Of a stretch of DNA of 64,000 nucleotides, positions 9,689 to 22,453 are shown piece by piece (position 1 is the first letter of the stretch; every line of letters begins with the position of its first letter). A program made the translations under genes and the position numbers. The stretch is from NCBI RefSeq assembly GCF_021347895.1, contig NC_067124.1:2549630-2613629 (forward strand), written 5' to 3'. The stretch is from Acanthochromis polyacanthus (Eukaryota > Chordata > Actinopteri > Pomacentridae). A model generated the notes under the pieces. That model did no database searches and had not been told where the DNA came from. It saw only the letters and a list, made by a program, of their open reading frames with translations.

Positions 9689-11890
9689 ACCAAAGCAACA
9701 CATACACAAAACACGTAAGTCCAAGGCGTACGTAATCTACGTAACTAGGCCTGAGCCGGAAGATTTTTGATTGACAGGAAAGGGAGCAAACCAAACTCCT
9801 CGGTCCGAGCGCGTTGATTGGCTGATGTTTTTCAGGTCCTGCCATGTCCACAGCTATTTTTTTTAAATTTTTTATTCTTTTAGAGACCATACATACAAGT
9901 CCACTAAAGGTCAGTATATTCATTTTATATGAATCAGACAAATTAAACAACAAAAACATCCTCCATAATGCCTTTAACTAACTCCTTTATGTTGGTGTTC
10001 TTGAGCCGGGGCAGGTTCTGTTGTGAGAAAGGGGAGGAGGGCAACAAAAGGAGGCAATAAGAGGATCAGGTGAGGAGGAGGAGCTGGCGGTGGAGAGGCT
10101 CATTCCAGTGTCAGGATCAGTTAGAAGTCGTCAGAGTTTCCTTTCTGCAGCTGTCTGAATATTCCAGAGGTTAGACTCGTCCCTCTGCAGCTCAACAGCG
10201 CCCCCAAATGACCGGACGCCGTCACAACAACCCAACAACCAGTCTGGAGGAGTTCAAAACTATTGCTATTTGTTAGAAGAATTATGTTTAGAATACTTAT
10301 AGTACTTATGTTAGAAGAAATACACTTAAGATACTTAGAATAGAATACTTGCTTTTAGATTATCATTTATTTATCATTGAGTGTGTGTGAAACATATGTG
10401 CCTTTTGAACCGTGATTCTACGTGTACTTTATGGCAGGAACATGTAGACACAGCACATACCGAGAGGCGACCAGAACTAGGCCTTCTAGGTGATGAAGAT
10501 AAAGAAAGCAGACACAAATATCACATGTCTGCCTCTGAAGGTCTTTCTGTTAATATCTTACTGCTTGTGAAGAAGGTTTCTTCCATTGTCATCTCATGCT
10601 GAGTCATGGTACCACCCTCTATGTTACATTCCTGTCTGAAGCAAATAAAAAGACTCAGGGGAGACACAGGCTCTTTGGAGTTGGGTGGCTGATGCTCCGG
10701 TGTGTACAGCTGGTGTCTCTCCCCTTGCAGCAAGTAAAATACAAAAGCTCGAGTTCTGTCTCTCCTTCTCTGTGCTGTTTCTGTTTTTCAGGTTTTGAAC
10801 CCAACACTATTACTATTAGTCTATTACAGAATCTTATGACAGCAAATGGTTTATATTTGGAGGATTTTGAAAGGAGTCAGGTAGAATTAAGTGAATATAA
10901 AAATTTTACGCTTAAATTTGGTGAATTTTCCTGATGGAACTAAACGTCACGTTTTGTTCGAGGACCATTGGAGAGCTGAAAATCTAAATATTTATTTGTT
11001 GTTACAACTTCTGGCTCTGATATATGGTGCAATTTGGGGATTTTTTTTGCAAAACAGACACAAAAAAAACACAACATGCCTAAAAGTTTGTTTGTTTTTT
11101 TACAGAATCTGGTTGGTGCAAATGGTTTATATTTGGAGGATTATTAAAAGACTTGTGTAGAATTATATGAATTTGATAAAAAATATAAAAATTTGAGCTT
11201 CAATTTGGTTAATTTGTCTAAAGGGAACTAAATATCACACGTATTGTTCAGCTACTGTCAGAGAGTTGGAAATCCAGTGATTTTCCAGATTTGATGGCAT
11301 TTAAAAAAACATACAAATAAACACAAAACAGGCCTGTGAAACTCAACAACAGACTTTAAAACATTTTTTTGTGTCTCAGTTGCAGCTATAATCCCCAACT
11401 TTTGTTTTTTTTTCCACAAACTGATTGGTCAAACAACGAACAGTATTTTAACATTTAGTTCTCGTTAATAAAACATTTAAACATTAAAAAAAAGCTGTAA
11501 AATTACATAAAAGTTGACATCTTTAAACATTCTTTCAACATTAAACCCCAAAAAACTATTAAAATTGAACTAAAATTGCACAAAAAAACAACAATTTTAT
11601 CAAAACTATTTTCACTTCAGGCCAAAGGAGGAGCTGATCCTTTAAAGTTTGTGGACGACATCAGGAACTTGGACTGAACTCGGCATAGGGAAGTCTTCTC
11701 AGCATGGCGTTCAGGTTGTGTCCAGTGTGCAGATCTGTGCCGCTCTGCTTGGAAAACAAACACAGTGGAAGTCCAGCTTTCCTGCAGCATTGAACAACTG
11801 ATGCCTTGCCTGAAATACAGAGCAACACTGCTGACATCTGAAGACACTCTGACCTCTTGTAATTTAACATTCAGTTGTCTGAGCTTCCAC
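9689..11890. other. Non-coding region with repeat debris
   Basis: A minus-strand poly-A tail (T-rich run at 9851-9885) suggests a short retroposed fragment at about 9855-9970. Two diverged copies of a roughly 130-bp segment occur at 10829 and 11103 (caaatggtttatatttggag is exact in both). I see no gene. Confidence 0.5.
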
Positions 11891-11899
11891 AAAGATTAA

Positions 11900-12719
11900 A
11901 GGGATAGTTTGGGATTTTTGACATGAATCTGTATGGCATCCCCGTCAGCAGTGTTGTTCATTCACACAGACTTACCCCCGACAGCGTCTAGTGAGCAGAG
12001 ATCCGGTCCGGTTTTGGTCCAGATGAAGGTAGTCCGGCAAGTTTGCTGGGGTCACAAAAATAAAGCGTTTTCTTCTCAAACCAATATGTGTTCGAAAGAG
12101 TGATATATTTGCATTACAAAACCGTTGTCCATGAAAAAGTCAGACCTCGTAAACACTTGGCACTATTTTCTCTCCCTTCATATCACTCCGCGCTGCCTCC
12201 AGCTGGCAGCCGCGCAGGTTTCACTTTGTTTACTGCTCGTAAAGTTAACAACAACATGTCTGACTATGACAGCAACGATGAATATTTTGACTTCAGCATT
12301 CAGCCAAGGGGATATCTTTATGAACCCGAATATACTGAAGCCAAAATTCATCGTCGCTGTCCTAGTCAGACATGTTGTTAACTTTACGAGCAGTAAACAA
12401 AGTGAAACCTGCGCGGCTGCCAGCTGGAGGCAGTGATATGAAGGGAGAGAAAATAGTGCCAAGCGTTTACGAGGTCTGACTTTTTCGTGGACAACGGTTT
12501 TGTAATGCAAATATATCACTCTTTTGAACACATATTGGTTTGAGAAGAAAACCCTTTATTTTCGTGACCCCAGCAAACTTGCCAGACTACCTTCGTCTGG
12601 ACCAAAACCAGACAGGAGCTCTGCTCACTGGACGCTGTCGGCAGTAAGTCTGTGTGAATGAACAACACTGCTGACAGGGATGCCATACAGATTCATGTCA
12701 AAAATCCCGAACTATCCCT
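11900..12719. mobile_element. 820-bp fold-back element with TTAA target duplication
   Basis: Starts AGGGATAGTT and ends in its complement, flanked by TTAA at 11896-11899 and 12720-12723, as for piggyBac or Kolobok elements. The two arms, about 370 bp each, are near-perfect inverted repeats around a centre near 12310. Each arm contains the same transposon-type first exon, for example ATG 12255 reading MSDYDSNDEYFDFSIQPRGY with an EPEYTE motif after it. The element is two copies of one end joined head to head. Confidence 0.75.
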
Positions 12720-12723
12720 TTAA

Positions 12724-13964
12724 CACTCATACAGAAAGAAAATGGCTGCAGAAGTTTAAAGTAAGGACCCATCCATAAAGTACTTGGCTCACCATTCAAG
12801 GTGAGTCACTAAATACTTAGCATCTGCTCATGCCTCCATAATACACACATCAGCTATTGTAGATGAGCTGCAGTACCTAGTTGCACCATAGGGTGGAGCT
12901 TCTTGCCAAACCCTCAAGACTGTTCTGTGTTGGAAAGCACAGAGCATTGTGGAACCTTAGCTAACAAAGGAGCGCTGTGACAGAGACTTACTTGAGGCTC
13001 ACTGTCAAATCAAACAGGAAGGAGCTAAAAACTGAAATCAAACAGGAAGGAGCTGAAAACTCAAAGAAAGAGAAGCGTTTACACACAGGTGCTACACTCA
13101 GCTGGGGCGGGACCAATCTACGGCTGCAGGTTTGCCACCTGCGGCATAAAAGGGGACACACAGCACGGAGGAGGAACTGAGAATGAATGACCTCGCTCAA
13201 ACAAAGTGGCCGTGAACTTCTGTTGGGAAAAGCGTCAAGATCTGCAACTGCTTTCATCTACAAAATCCGGGTTGCAGCCGGTAAGAGCAGAATTATGAAG
13301 ACTCTAAGAGACCGTTTAAGCTGCCGGTGTGTGCCACTGCAGTATGTGTTAACATTAGCATTAGCCACAGAGATTGGCATCGGCCACGAGCGACTTGCTG
13401 TCAACTTTCTTATGTCTATATGCCAATAATTGCCATGTGGTTTGTAATTGCTCAGTTGAAAATAAAATTGCAGGCTATATGGTGCTAATTAGAGGATTTC
13501 CAGCTAAGATTAAAAGATCAGTTAATTCTGTTGTAATGTGGGTTTGTACTATGCACTTTATTTCTTTATTGGATCTGGAAAGGATTGCACTTTAAAAGTC
13601 ACTTTATGCACTTTAAATAATTTCAAAAATATGAATTAAAAAGTATAAAAACAGTTACTTTTTTGTTAAAATGTTAAGAGTAAATCTGTTAAAATGTGAC
13701 TTAAAATCAACTCTTTAAAATGCAGGTAAATTCATGTGTGGTACAGGTTTGGGTTGAATATTGCTCATGCCATGGTTTGTTGCTTCAGTTTATGTGCTGT
13801 TGAGGTTGACAAACATAAATTGAGTGGAATAACATTTGCCAATGTGGTGAAAATGTACAGAAGGAATGGCTGTTACTATTTGCTGAATGCAATAATGTGA
13901 ACATTGTTCTTTTGTGTTTTGTTTAAAGGCTTTTCACCTTACCCTATCAACTAAACGTATCAAC
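12724..13964. other. Non-coding stretch, nothing recognised
   Basis: Short open frames here have no domain, splice context or repeat structure that I recognise. Confidence 0.5.
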
Positions 13965-14342
13965 TAGGGATGCACGATATATTGGCGATGGCATCAGCCG
14001 ATATCAGGGTTTTTCCCCGTGTATCAGACCCATGAGAAAAATTAGCCAATGTGAAAAACCGATGATTTTCTCTATTATTAGTGCCTTCGTGTCTCTCTCT
14101 CTCTCTCTCTCTCTCTCTACCGCTCTGAGTTTGTTTGAGTTGCACAGAAGTGAGTTAAGTCATACAGCAAAGTATTGTGGGAAGATTGATTACATGTAAA
14201 CAGGAAGACATGTCTGCAGTCTGGGAGTATTAAACTTTGTCCAAGGAAGATGCACGAATTGCAAAATGCAATACTTGCAAAAGTGACGTTATGAGAGGAG
14301 GATGCCATGCCACATCGTTTAATACCAACAATTTAATTACCC

Positions 14343-14952
14343 TTTTTTTTTTTTTATTATTATTACAACAGTGAACATTAAAGACATACAAACAGGTCAC
14401 TTTTACAATATAGAAGATAGTGTTAAACAAAGTAGAGAGCAAACAATAATAATGAGTAATAACGATTATATATGCAACAAAGACGAAACAGGGAGAAAAG
14501 AAAGGTAAAAAATAAATGGAAATGAAAGCAGAAATAGCTGTTCTCTGCGTGTATGAAGGAGGGAGTGTGTGTATGTGTGTGTGTGTGCGAGTGTGTTCGC
14601 GCATATTCCATATATGATGTATAATATATATGCTGATAATGATAGTGATATAAATAAGGAGATCAATGAATAATAACAGTTATTTACCTCATTACAATAA
14701 TAATAGAAAACATAACAATTGTCAAAACAAGTGATTGAAACCGGACAATCCCCACACACAGAAACCACACGGGGGGGCAGGGCAGAGGGGCACGACCACC
14801 CCACCGCAAGGCCGTGCCCAAACCCAGCACCTATTTTTTTTTCTTTTTTCCCCCCCTTTATTTCCCTTCCTCCTTTTCCCCTTTATATATTTTTTATTTT
14901 ATTTATTTATTCATTCATTCATTCCCTCTTCCCCTTTCCTTTTCCTCCTTCT
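14343..14952 (-). mobile_element. Retroposed insert with an 81-bp target duplication
   Basis: The 81-bp segment at 14262-14342 is repeated at 14953-15033. The insert between them begins with a T13 run, i.e. a poly-A tail on the minus strand, as in target-primed LINE insertion. The insert body (TG-rich and pyrimidine-rich tracts) encodes nothing I recognise. Removing it and one copy restores the BED-finger frame. Confidence 0.8.
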
Positions 14953-15860
14953 CAAAATGCAATACTTGCAAAAGTGACGTTATGAGAGGAGGATGCCATG
15001 CCACATCGTTTAATACCAACAATTTAATTACCCATTTAAAAAACAACCACCCAGGTGTACACGCACAGTACAGAGAGCGAGCGTTAGCTGCTAACTCTCA
15101 GAAGCTACAAAAAACAAGCGCCACGGATGGTACGTCCATACAGCAAACTCTGAACAAAACACGGGAATTTGCCAAGGACAGTACAAAATCTAAGGACATG
15201 CCAAACAAAGTAATGGAGATGATTGCTCTGGACGACCAGCTGTTTACAATCGTGGAAAATCAAGGCTTTCCACCGTTAACGGAGCACATTGAACGCCGCT
15301 ACGACCTTCCAAGCCGGCGGTACTTTTCGGATGTCGCTCTCCCTGCTCTGCATGACGTGGTAGCCACACACATCCACGAGATGTTGGATCACATAAGCTT
15401 TACTACGGACATCTGGAGCTGCGACGTCAGTCAGATGAGTATGTTAAGCCTCACTGCTCAATGGATCAATGACAACTTTGGAATAAAAAGAGTTGTGATG
15501 AATGCAAAAGAATTCCCTGGTTCACACAGAGGGACTGCCATCGCTAATGCATTTGACAGTATGTTAGCACAATGGAAAATGCCGAAAGAGAACGTGCACG
15601 TAGTGCTTCGTGACAATGCACAGAATATGAAGAAGGCTTTGGACGAGCTTGGGCTGCATGGCTCACACGTTAGAGCTAGTGATACATGACGGAGTATTTA
15701 ACTAGCGAAGCATCTCTGTGTTTCTATCGGAGGGAGAGTAATCGGGCACTTCAAGCACTCCTCTCTTGCTACCTCCAGGCTCGAAGACATACAGAAAGAG
15801 CTGGGCATGACTACCAAGATGCTTCAACAAGACGTCGCGATGCGGTGGAATAGTACTTTT

Positions 15861-16497
15861 TTTTTCACAGTTTTGTTAATTAAATTTTTTACACAAAAAG
15901 GTCAGAGGTTCACAGTATTTGTAAGTGACAGTGTTTACGGCTTTTCATCAATCATACAAAAACAAACAGAAACAGCAACACTAAAACAGGGTGGTTGGTC
16001 TGGTCTTACAGTGGATCAAGGCCATGCTAGTATATATAATACTAATAATAATCTCAAACTTAAAAAAAGAAAAGGTGACATTATTATAGTTTAACAATAA
16101 TGAGAGGTTAGGTAAACAAGCAGAGGCTTACAGCGGGTTAAAGCAGAATCCTATTCAGGAACAACTGGGAAGACAATCTTTTCTGAGTAAACAAGAAAAG
16201 GGCCTCACACGTCTTTAAATTTACGTGAGGATCCTCTTAATGTATACCGAATTTTTTCCAGTTTTAAATTATTAAAAATCTCTTTAACCCACATTGTGTG
16301 AGAAGGGGGTGATGTTGATTTCCACCTTAAAAGAATGAGGCGTCGAGCCAATAAAGTGGCAAAGGCGATTATATCTAGTTGCAATTTAGGTAAGGGCACC
16401 GAAGATATTCCAAACAAGGCAGTCATTGCGTTAGGTTGTAAAAGTGTCCCAGTTACTTCTGATAGAGTTTCAAAAATTGCCAACCAATAATTATACA
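15861..16497 (-). mobile_element. L1-type LINE 3' fragment inside hAT transposase
   Basis: GGTGGAATAGTACTTTT occurs at 15844-15860 and again at 16498-16514, a 17-bp target duplication. A T run marks the 3' end at the left. On the minus strand, 16205-16483 is open and encodes an L1 ORF2 C-terminus with FATLLARRLILLRWKS and SHTMWVKEIFNNLKLEKIR. It is 5'-truncated. Confidence 0.85.
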
Positions 16498-17522
16498 GGT
16501 GGAATAGTACTTTTTATATGATGAGAAGTCTGCTGGACCAGAAGCGTGCACTTAGCGAGTATGGAGCAGAACACAAGCTCCCGTCGTCTTTCACCACACA
16601 CCAGTGGGGCCTCGCTGAAAATATGGTCACACCTTTTGAACAGTTGATGAGAGAAATAAGTTCTCATCGGGCTTCTGCTGCCGACATGATTCCCTCTGTT
16701 GTGGCTCTGAAGCAGCTGCTAAGCAGGGAAGCTGAAACAGACAGTCAGGTCCTCACTGCAAAACCTACTCTGCTCGAAACTGAATGACCGCTTTGAAAAT
16801 GCCTTCTCTGAACCGCTTTACTACTTGGCAACAATACTGGACCCAAGGTACAAAGACCACTATTTTGACACAAACACCAAGCAGGTGGCAATAAACATGC
16901 TACAGAAGGAAGTAGAGAGGATGATGTGCAGCAACAGTGACACTGCCACAGAGAAACCTGAACAGGAAGACACAGGTGAACAGCCACAACAAAAGAAGAT
17001 GCGTGCAGAAAAGTGATGGGGGTGAGCATTCGCTGCTGGACATGTTTGATGAAACTCTGGAGGAGGAGGAGGAAGATACAGGAGGACAGGTAGGCCTGAC
17101 CAGCCCAACAGTTGTACAAGTATGTTAATACCCAAATTTGTATTAAAATAATCAAGTCTTTAAATTCTGTGTGTGAACCATTCATCCTCTAGATTTATTG
17201 TCTTTAATGTTATAATGTCCTAATGACATCATCTTCATGATCTGTATAGTTATATACATCTCAATAGGTGCACAGTTATCTGAGTGAGCGCCCCATCACT
17301 AGAACTGAGAGCCCACTGCAATACTGGAGGGTCAACATGTTCCGCTTCCCTTCTCTGGCCCAGGCAGCATGCAACTACCTCTCAGCTCCATGTACAAGTG
17401 TGGACAGCGAACGCCTCTTCTCTGCTGCGTCAAATGTCGTAGATGAAAAAAGAAATAGGATCACAAGCGAGAAAGCTGAAATGTTGCTCTTCATTAAGAA
17501 AACCCTACCTCTCCTTAAGTAG

Positions 17523-17866
17523 GCCAAGATTAAGTAGGCCCCTTACAGTAGGGAGAAGTATAACTGTTTCAGTGTTTGGGACATGTCCAGTAGTTTGACA
17601 ATGTTAGGCCTATGCATCTTGAGAAATGTGCACAGACTGTAGCACAAAATTTGCACATCCCTTCTTAAAATATAGTCAGGGCCTATTTCCATTACATTTG
17701 ATACTGCTGCTATTTCGCAGATGGTTTTACTGAAATGGTCCTGCACGTTAAATATGTTAAAACATGTTGAAATATGTTTTACATTTAATACATAATAAAG
17801 AAGACTATGTGGTCTAATTGGGAATGGGCTTCTTTTGAATAGTTTTCAGGTTCTCACAGTGCTTAC
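17523..17866. other. Non-coding spacer between hAT relics
   Basis: Likely the 3' UTR and end of the first hAT. AATAAA lies at about 17793. No gene is visible. Confidence 0.5.
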
Positions 17867-18750
17867 TAGGGGTGTAACGGTACACTTATTCGTACCGAAC
17901 CGTTCGGTACAGAGGTGTACCGTGGTCTGAAAATTTTAAGACTATTAAGAACATACAGAATTGTTTTAATTGCGAAACCTAAAACTCCGTAGTGCCCACA
18001 GCTGCGGTGGATGTTCTCCGGCTCACAGTCGCGCAGTATTGCAGAACTAAAAACAAGTAGAAGTTTCCAGGGAACCACAGGATGTGAGGGACCGTTTATT
18101 CTCCTGCCAGTGTTGTGCCTGCCCGCTAAGATCTGCATGCAGGCCCGCTCCGCTAAAGCGGAAACTATGAGACGCCAAACTGTTTTCTACGGCACAGTAC
18201 TTCTTGATAATGAAAAGATACTACATGAAAGCTTGGATCTACATGCAGATCTCGATGGGCAGGCACGATTTAGCACAACACCGGTGCTTCATGGCTAATG
18301 CTAGCAACAACGAGAAGAAGCTAGAGCTGGAAGACGCTCCAGCGTCATTAAAATCACCCGTTTGGGATCACTTCAGTTTCCCAGTGAAGTACTAAAAAGT
18401 AGAAAAACAAGTGGACAAGACGACAGCTGTATGCCGACACTGTGAAGCGGTCCTCAGCTATGCATCCAGCAACACATCAAAGTTAGACACACATTAGAAA
18501 AAGCTCCATCCAAGCGTAGCTATCCCCACTGCTAGGAAAATACGGCGAACCGTACAAACGATGCTCTCAACATCATTTCATCAAACCCTGCCTAGCAATT
18601 CAGAACGGTCTAAAGCAATAACCAAGTCCGTGGTGTTTTCATAGCAGCAGATCTACGGCCATTCTCCGTTGTAGAGAACCGAGGATTTAAACTTCTGATG
18701 AAGGTCAGCTTATATTAACTTCACATTATCGCTGTGCTCTTTGCTACAGA
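17867..18750 (+). mobile_element. Second hAT relic (TAGGGGTGTAACGG type), 5' part
   Basis: TAGGGGTGTAACGGTACAC at 17867 is a widespread fish hAT terminus. A decayed ZBED-type reading frame starts at ATG 18291 (EKKLELEDAPAS, SPVWDHFSFPVKY) and passes through a broken BED finger (VCRHCEAVLSYASSNTS) and PFSVVENRGFKLLMKVS up to about 18710. Stops and small indels are frequent. The copy is cut off by the Tc1 insertion, and its remaining part was not found beyond 20384. Confidence 0.7.
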
Positions 18751-18752
18751 TA

Positions 18753-20382
18753 CAGTGTCTTGTGAAAGTATTCGGCCCCCTTGAACTTTTCAACCTTTCG
18801 CCACATTTCAGGCTTCAAACATAAAGATATAAAATTTTAATTTTTTGTCAAGAATCAACAACAATTGGGACACAATCATGAAGTGGAACGAAATTTATTG
18901 GATATTTTATACTTTTTTAACAAATAAAAAACTGAAAAGTGGGGTGTGCAATATTATTCGGCCCCTTTACTTTCAGTGCAGCAAACTCACTCCAGAAGTT
19001 CAGTGAGGATCTCTGAATGATCCAATGTTGTCCTAAATGACTGATGATGATAAATAGAATCCACCTGTGTGTAATCAAGTCTCCGTATAAATGCACCTGC
19101 TCTGTGATAGTCTCAGGGTTCTGTTTAAAGTGCAGAGAGCATCATGAAGACCAAGGAACACACCAGGCAGGTCCCAGATACTGTTGTGGAGAAGTTTAAA
19201 GCCGGATTTGGATACAAAAAGATTTCCCAAGCTTTAAACATCTCAAGGAGCACTGTGCAAGCAATCATATTGAAATGGAAGGAGTATCGGACCACTGCAA
19301 ATCTACCAAGACCCGGCCGTCCCTCTAAACTTTAACCTCGAACAAGGAGAAGACTGATCAGAGATGCAGCCAAGAGGCCCATGATCACTCTGGATGAACT
19401 GCAGAGATCTACAGCTGAGGTGGGAGAGTCTGTCCATAGGACAACAATCAGTCGTACACTGCACAAATCTGGCCTTTATGGAAGAGTGGCAAGAAGAAAG
19501 CCATTTCTCAAAGATATCCATAAAAAGTCTCGTTTAAAGTTTGCCACAAGCCACCTGGGAGACACACCAAACATGTGGAAGAAGGTGCTCTGGTCAGATG
19601 AAACCAAAATGGAACTTTTTGGCCACAATGCAAAACGATATGTTTGGCGTAAAAGCAACACAGCTCATCACCCTGAACACACCATCCCCACTGTCAAACA
19701 TGGTGGTGGCAGCCTCATGGTTTGGGCCTGCTTTTCTTCAGCAGGGACAGGGAAGATGGTTAAAATTGATGGGAAGATGAATGGAGCCAAATACAGGAGC
19801 ATTCTGGAAGAAAACCTGTTGGAGTCTGCAAAAGACCTGAGACTGGGACGGAGATTTATCTTCCAACAGGACAATGATCCAAAACATAAAGCCAAATCTA
19901 CAATGGAATGGTTGACAAATAAACGTATCCAGGTGTTAGAATGGCCAAGTCAAAGTCCAGACCTGAATCCAATCGAGAATCTGTGGGCAGAGCTGAAGAC
20001 TGCTGTTCACAAACGCTCTCCATCCAACCTCACTGAGCTCGAGCTGTTTTGCAAGGAAGAATGGGCAAGAATTTCAGTCTCTCGATGTGCAAAACTGATA
20101 GAGACATACCCCAAGCGACTTGCAGCTGTAATTGCAGCAAAAGGTGGCGCTACAAAGTATTAATGCAAGGGGGCCCAATAATATTGCATGCCCCACTTTT
20201 CAGGTTTTTATTTGTTAAAAAAGTTTAAAATATCCAATAAATTTCGTTCCACTTCATGATTGTGTCCCACTTGTTGTTGGTTCTTGACAAAAAATTAAAA
20301 TTTTATATCTTTATGTTTGAAGCCTGAAATATGGCGAAAGGTTGAAAAGTTCAAGGGGGCCGAATACTTTCACCAGGCACTG
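18753..20382 (+). mobile_element. Tc1/mariner transposon, full length
   Basis: Ends CAGTGTCTTGTGAAAGTATT and its complement, with TA target duplications at 18751-18752 and 20383-20384. Terminal inverted repeats are about 215 bp and highly similar, including the segment with aattttaattttttgtcaag. The 1,630-bp size and single intronless transposase frame are normal for Tc1. Low divergence between the ends suggests a fairly recent insertion. Confidence 0.93.
19144..20163 (+). pseudogene. Tc1 transposase, one nonsense codon
   Basis: A single frame of 339 codons runs from ATG 19144 to TAA 20161-20163, interrupted only by TAA at 19333-19335 (codon 64). The N-terminal paired-type helix-turn-helix region (YKKISQALNISRSTVQAII) is followed by the basic linker (PRPGRPSKL) at the stop, and then the DDE domain. 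The catalytic residues are Asp in LWSDETK, Asp in QQDNDPKHKA and Glu in PDLNPIENLWAELK, all intact. The protein would bind the terminal repeats and cut and paste the element. A shorter product could start at ATG 19381, but it lacks the DNA-binding part. Confidence 0.92.
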
Positions 20383-22453
20383 TACAAACAAATGACTTTA
20401 TTCTGGTAAAGAAACAGGGTCTATCAACATCAATTTACCTGTACTTGAAAATTAAGTGTGGTCAAACATAGTTAATAGCTTAGATAGTTTCCACATGAAT
20501 GTTGGGTATCACAGCCGCAAAATTGTTTAGATAATGTTGTGGAAGGCAAAAGTACAGTTATCTGTGAACCAGTCATCATCTCATGAAGCATTAACAAACA
20601 CTGATCTCAATTCTAGTGCACTGTGTGGGTGAGCAATGTGCAGTTACACAATTATATTTAAATATGCTGCATGTCACTCATATGTACTTCTAAACAAGTA
20701 CAATTAGATCGTCATATTTCCTCTTCAGGTTGTCGATGTCTGTACAGTATGCATGGTCTTCAGTAACAGCAGCACTGCCCTCTTCAGCCTCCATGTCGAT
20801 GTGCTGATCGAATGCCATTGCTGCCTGGCTGGTTTGGGTTGTCCTCACTGCGATCTACAACATTCGATAAAAGAATTAACATGGCAAATTCCCAAAAGAT
20901 TTGTTTCTGTTTCACCAATACCTGAAAGAAAACATTATCACAATGAATGGCTGCAAATCACTATGAAAGCCAAAAACCGATCCTGAATCAATTTCATAGC
21001 CACACAAATTAACAAGAAAAGAAGGTAACACTTTCTATTCAGCCCACATTTATAATGCATTATAATGGCATCCATAATGCATTATAATGCATTCATAATG
21101 CCTCATAACTACACTTATAAGCAAACATAATGCTTCATGATGCTTTATATCAACGGTCATAAAACATTATAATGTCATTTATAATGAATTATAATGACTT
21201 GTTCCATGGATGCTCATGAATACTCATGAACACTACATCCATAATGCTTTATGAGGTTTGAAGCCCCGACAATCACAATGCATTATGAGGGCATTCATAA
21301 TGCTTCATAACTACACTCATAATGCTTTATGCACTGAAAAAGTAAAACAAAGCTATTGTACATTTAATGTATATTTTCACATTCGAATAACTGAAAATTA
21401 TTTGGTTGATCACTGAATCAAATGTTTTTTTAGGTTTGAATCTAGTATTTTTTACATTGGCTTTACGATCGAGAGCGTGTGTGTGATAGCATGTTTTAGC
21501 TAGCGCTAATGTTAGCATACATTGTTCTAACCTTAGCTAGCAAGTACCTGGCTAACTGAACCTGATATTCGTTAGTAGTTAACGGTGACAACGTTTCTCA
21601 GCTAGAAGTCGCTGTGACGGTTTCTGGGGCTCATTATGTCAAAGTAGCCACGGTCACAGCCACCGCCGCCTTACGTCGCGGCTGTTGGCGGAGGCGGTCT
21701 GTCGCCGGACGACATAATGAGCCCGGTTGACATTTGCCCCGACCGCCGGCGACTCCCGGGGCTTATTGTGTTGTCCGGCGGCGGACCGGCGACCGGGGCT
21801 GAAGCGGGCACATTTAGAAAATAGCTGTTGCGGGCAGGGCGGTGTCAACCGCGGCTCATAGCGTTTTCCTACGGTGACCGGAGTTCAACCGGGAATCATT
21901 TCTGTGCTGAAATCGCAGGTGCAGGGGGTGGGGGAGGGTCGATATCGGTCTCACGGTATTAAAAAAAACAACAGAAGATGGCTCAGTGGTCGTTCAAGCA
22001 GTCCAGTTGCTGGTGGTATCGACCATTGCTTAATGTTATTCTGTTTGAGAAGAGTTTCTATGAAGTTTTGTGTTTTAGCCATATGCTGAACAAACACAGT
22101 ATAAAAAACTAGAGGTGGTTAAGTCTCAATATTTTATTTTGATCTTACTGTTCTTCTGCTTTAAGGTTTTCAAGTCAGGTGTATAAAATAGGTGGCAATT
22201 GCATTTACAATATTTGATGTGAAAATGTAAAATTTGGATTATTTCTAGATTCATTGCTGAAATTATTTTTTCCAAGCATTTTTCAGTTTACTTGAATTTC
22301 CTTGAATTATGATTAATATTGAAGTTGCCACAATATTACACATTTTTGGGAAGCATTAGCAAATGTGATATTAGGAAAACAATTATTTTATGCAATAATT
22401 ATTTTGGCTGGTTTAAAATGGAATCATGAAGGACTCCTAAAGCTACACATTTT

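Larger units (their letters stand above)
13965..17522 (+). mobile_element. hAT (ZBED-type) transposon relic with two retroposed inserts
   Basis: The left end TAGGGATGCACGATATAT at 13965 is a common hAT terminus in fish. A transposase relic follows from 14210 to 17522. No matching right terminus was found before the next hAT end at 17867, so the 3' end is lost or diverged. Inserts occupy 14343-14952 and 15861-16497. A (TC)13 run lies at 14093-14118. Confidence 0.75.
14210..17522 (+). pseudogene. hAT transposase pseudogene (BED finger to dimerisation domain)
   Basis: ATG 14210 opens a ZBED-type start (MSAVWEY, then a stop at about 14230). The BED finger C-x2-C...HLKNNH is at 14262-15050, duplicated by an insertion. 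The catalytic region runs on in 15034-15686 (FTTDIWSCDVSQMSMLSLTA, VVLRDNAQNMKKAL). It continues across frame changes through DVAMRWNSTF, split by the second insert, into SSFTTHQWGLAENM at 16518-16783 and ATILDPRYKDHYF at 16825. The C-terminal hAT dimerisation block (LSAPCTSVDSERLFSAAS) ends at the stop at 17520. Several stops and frameshifts make it inactive. These proteins catalyse cut-and-paste transposition. Confidence 0.8.

Noticed and set aside
12088..12531. Three overlapping open frames as host genes
   Set aside because: They lie in the two arms of a TTAA-flanked palindrome and are mirrored copies of one transposon exon.
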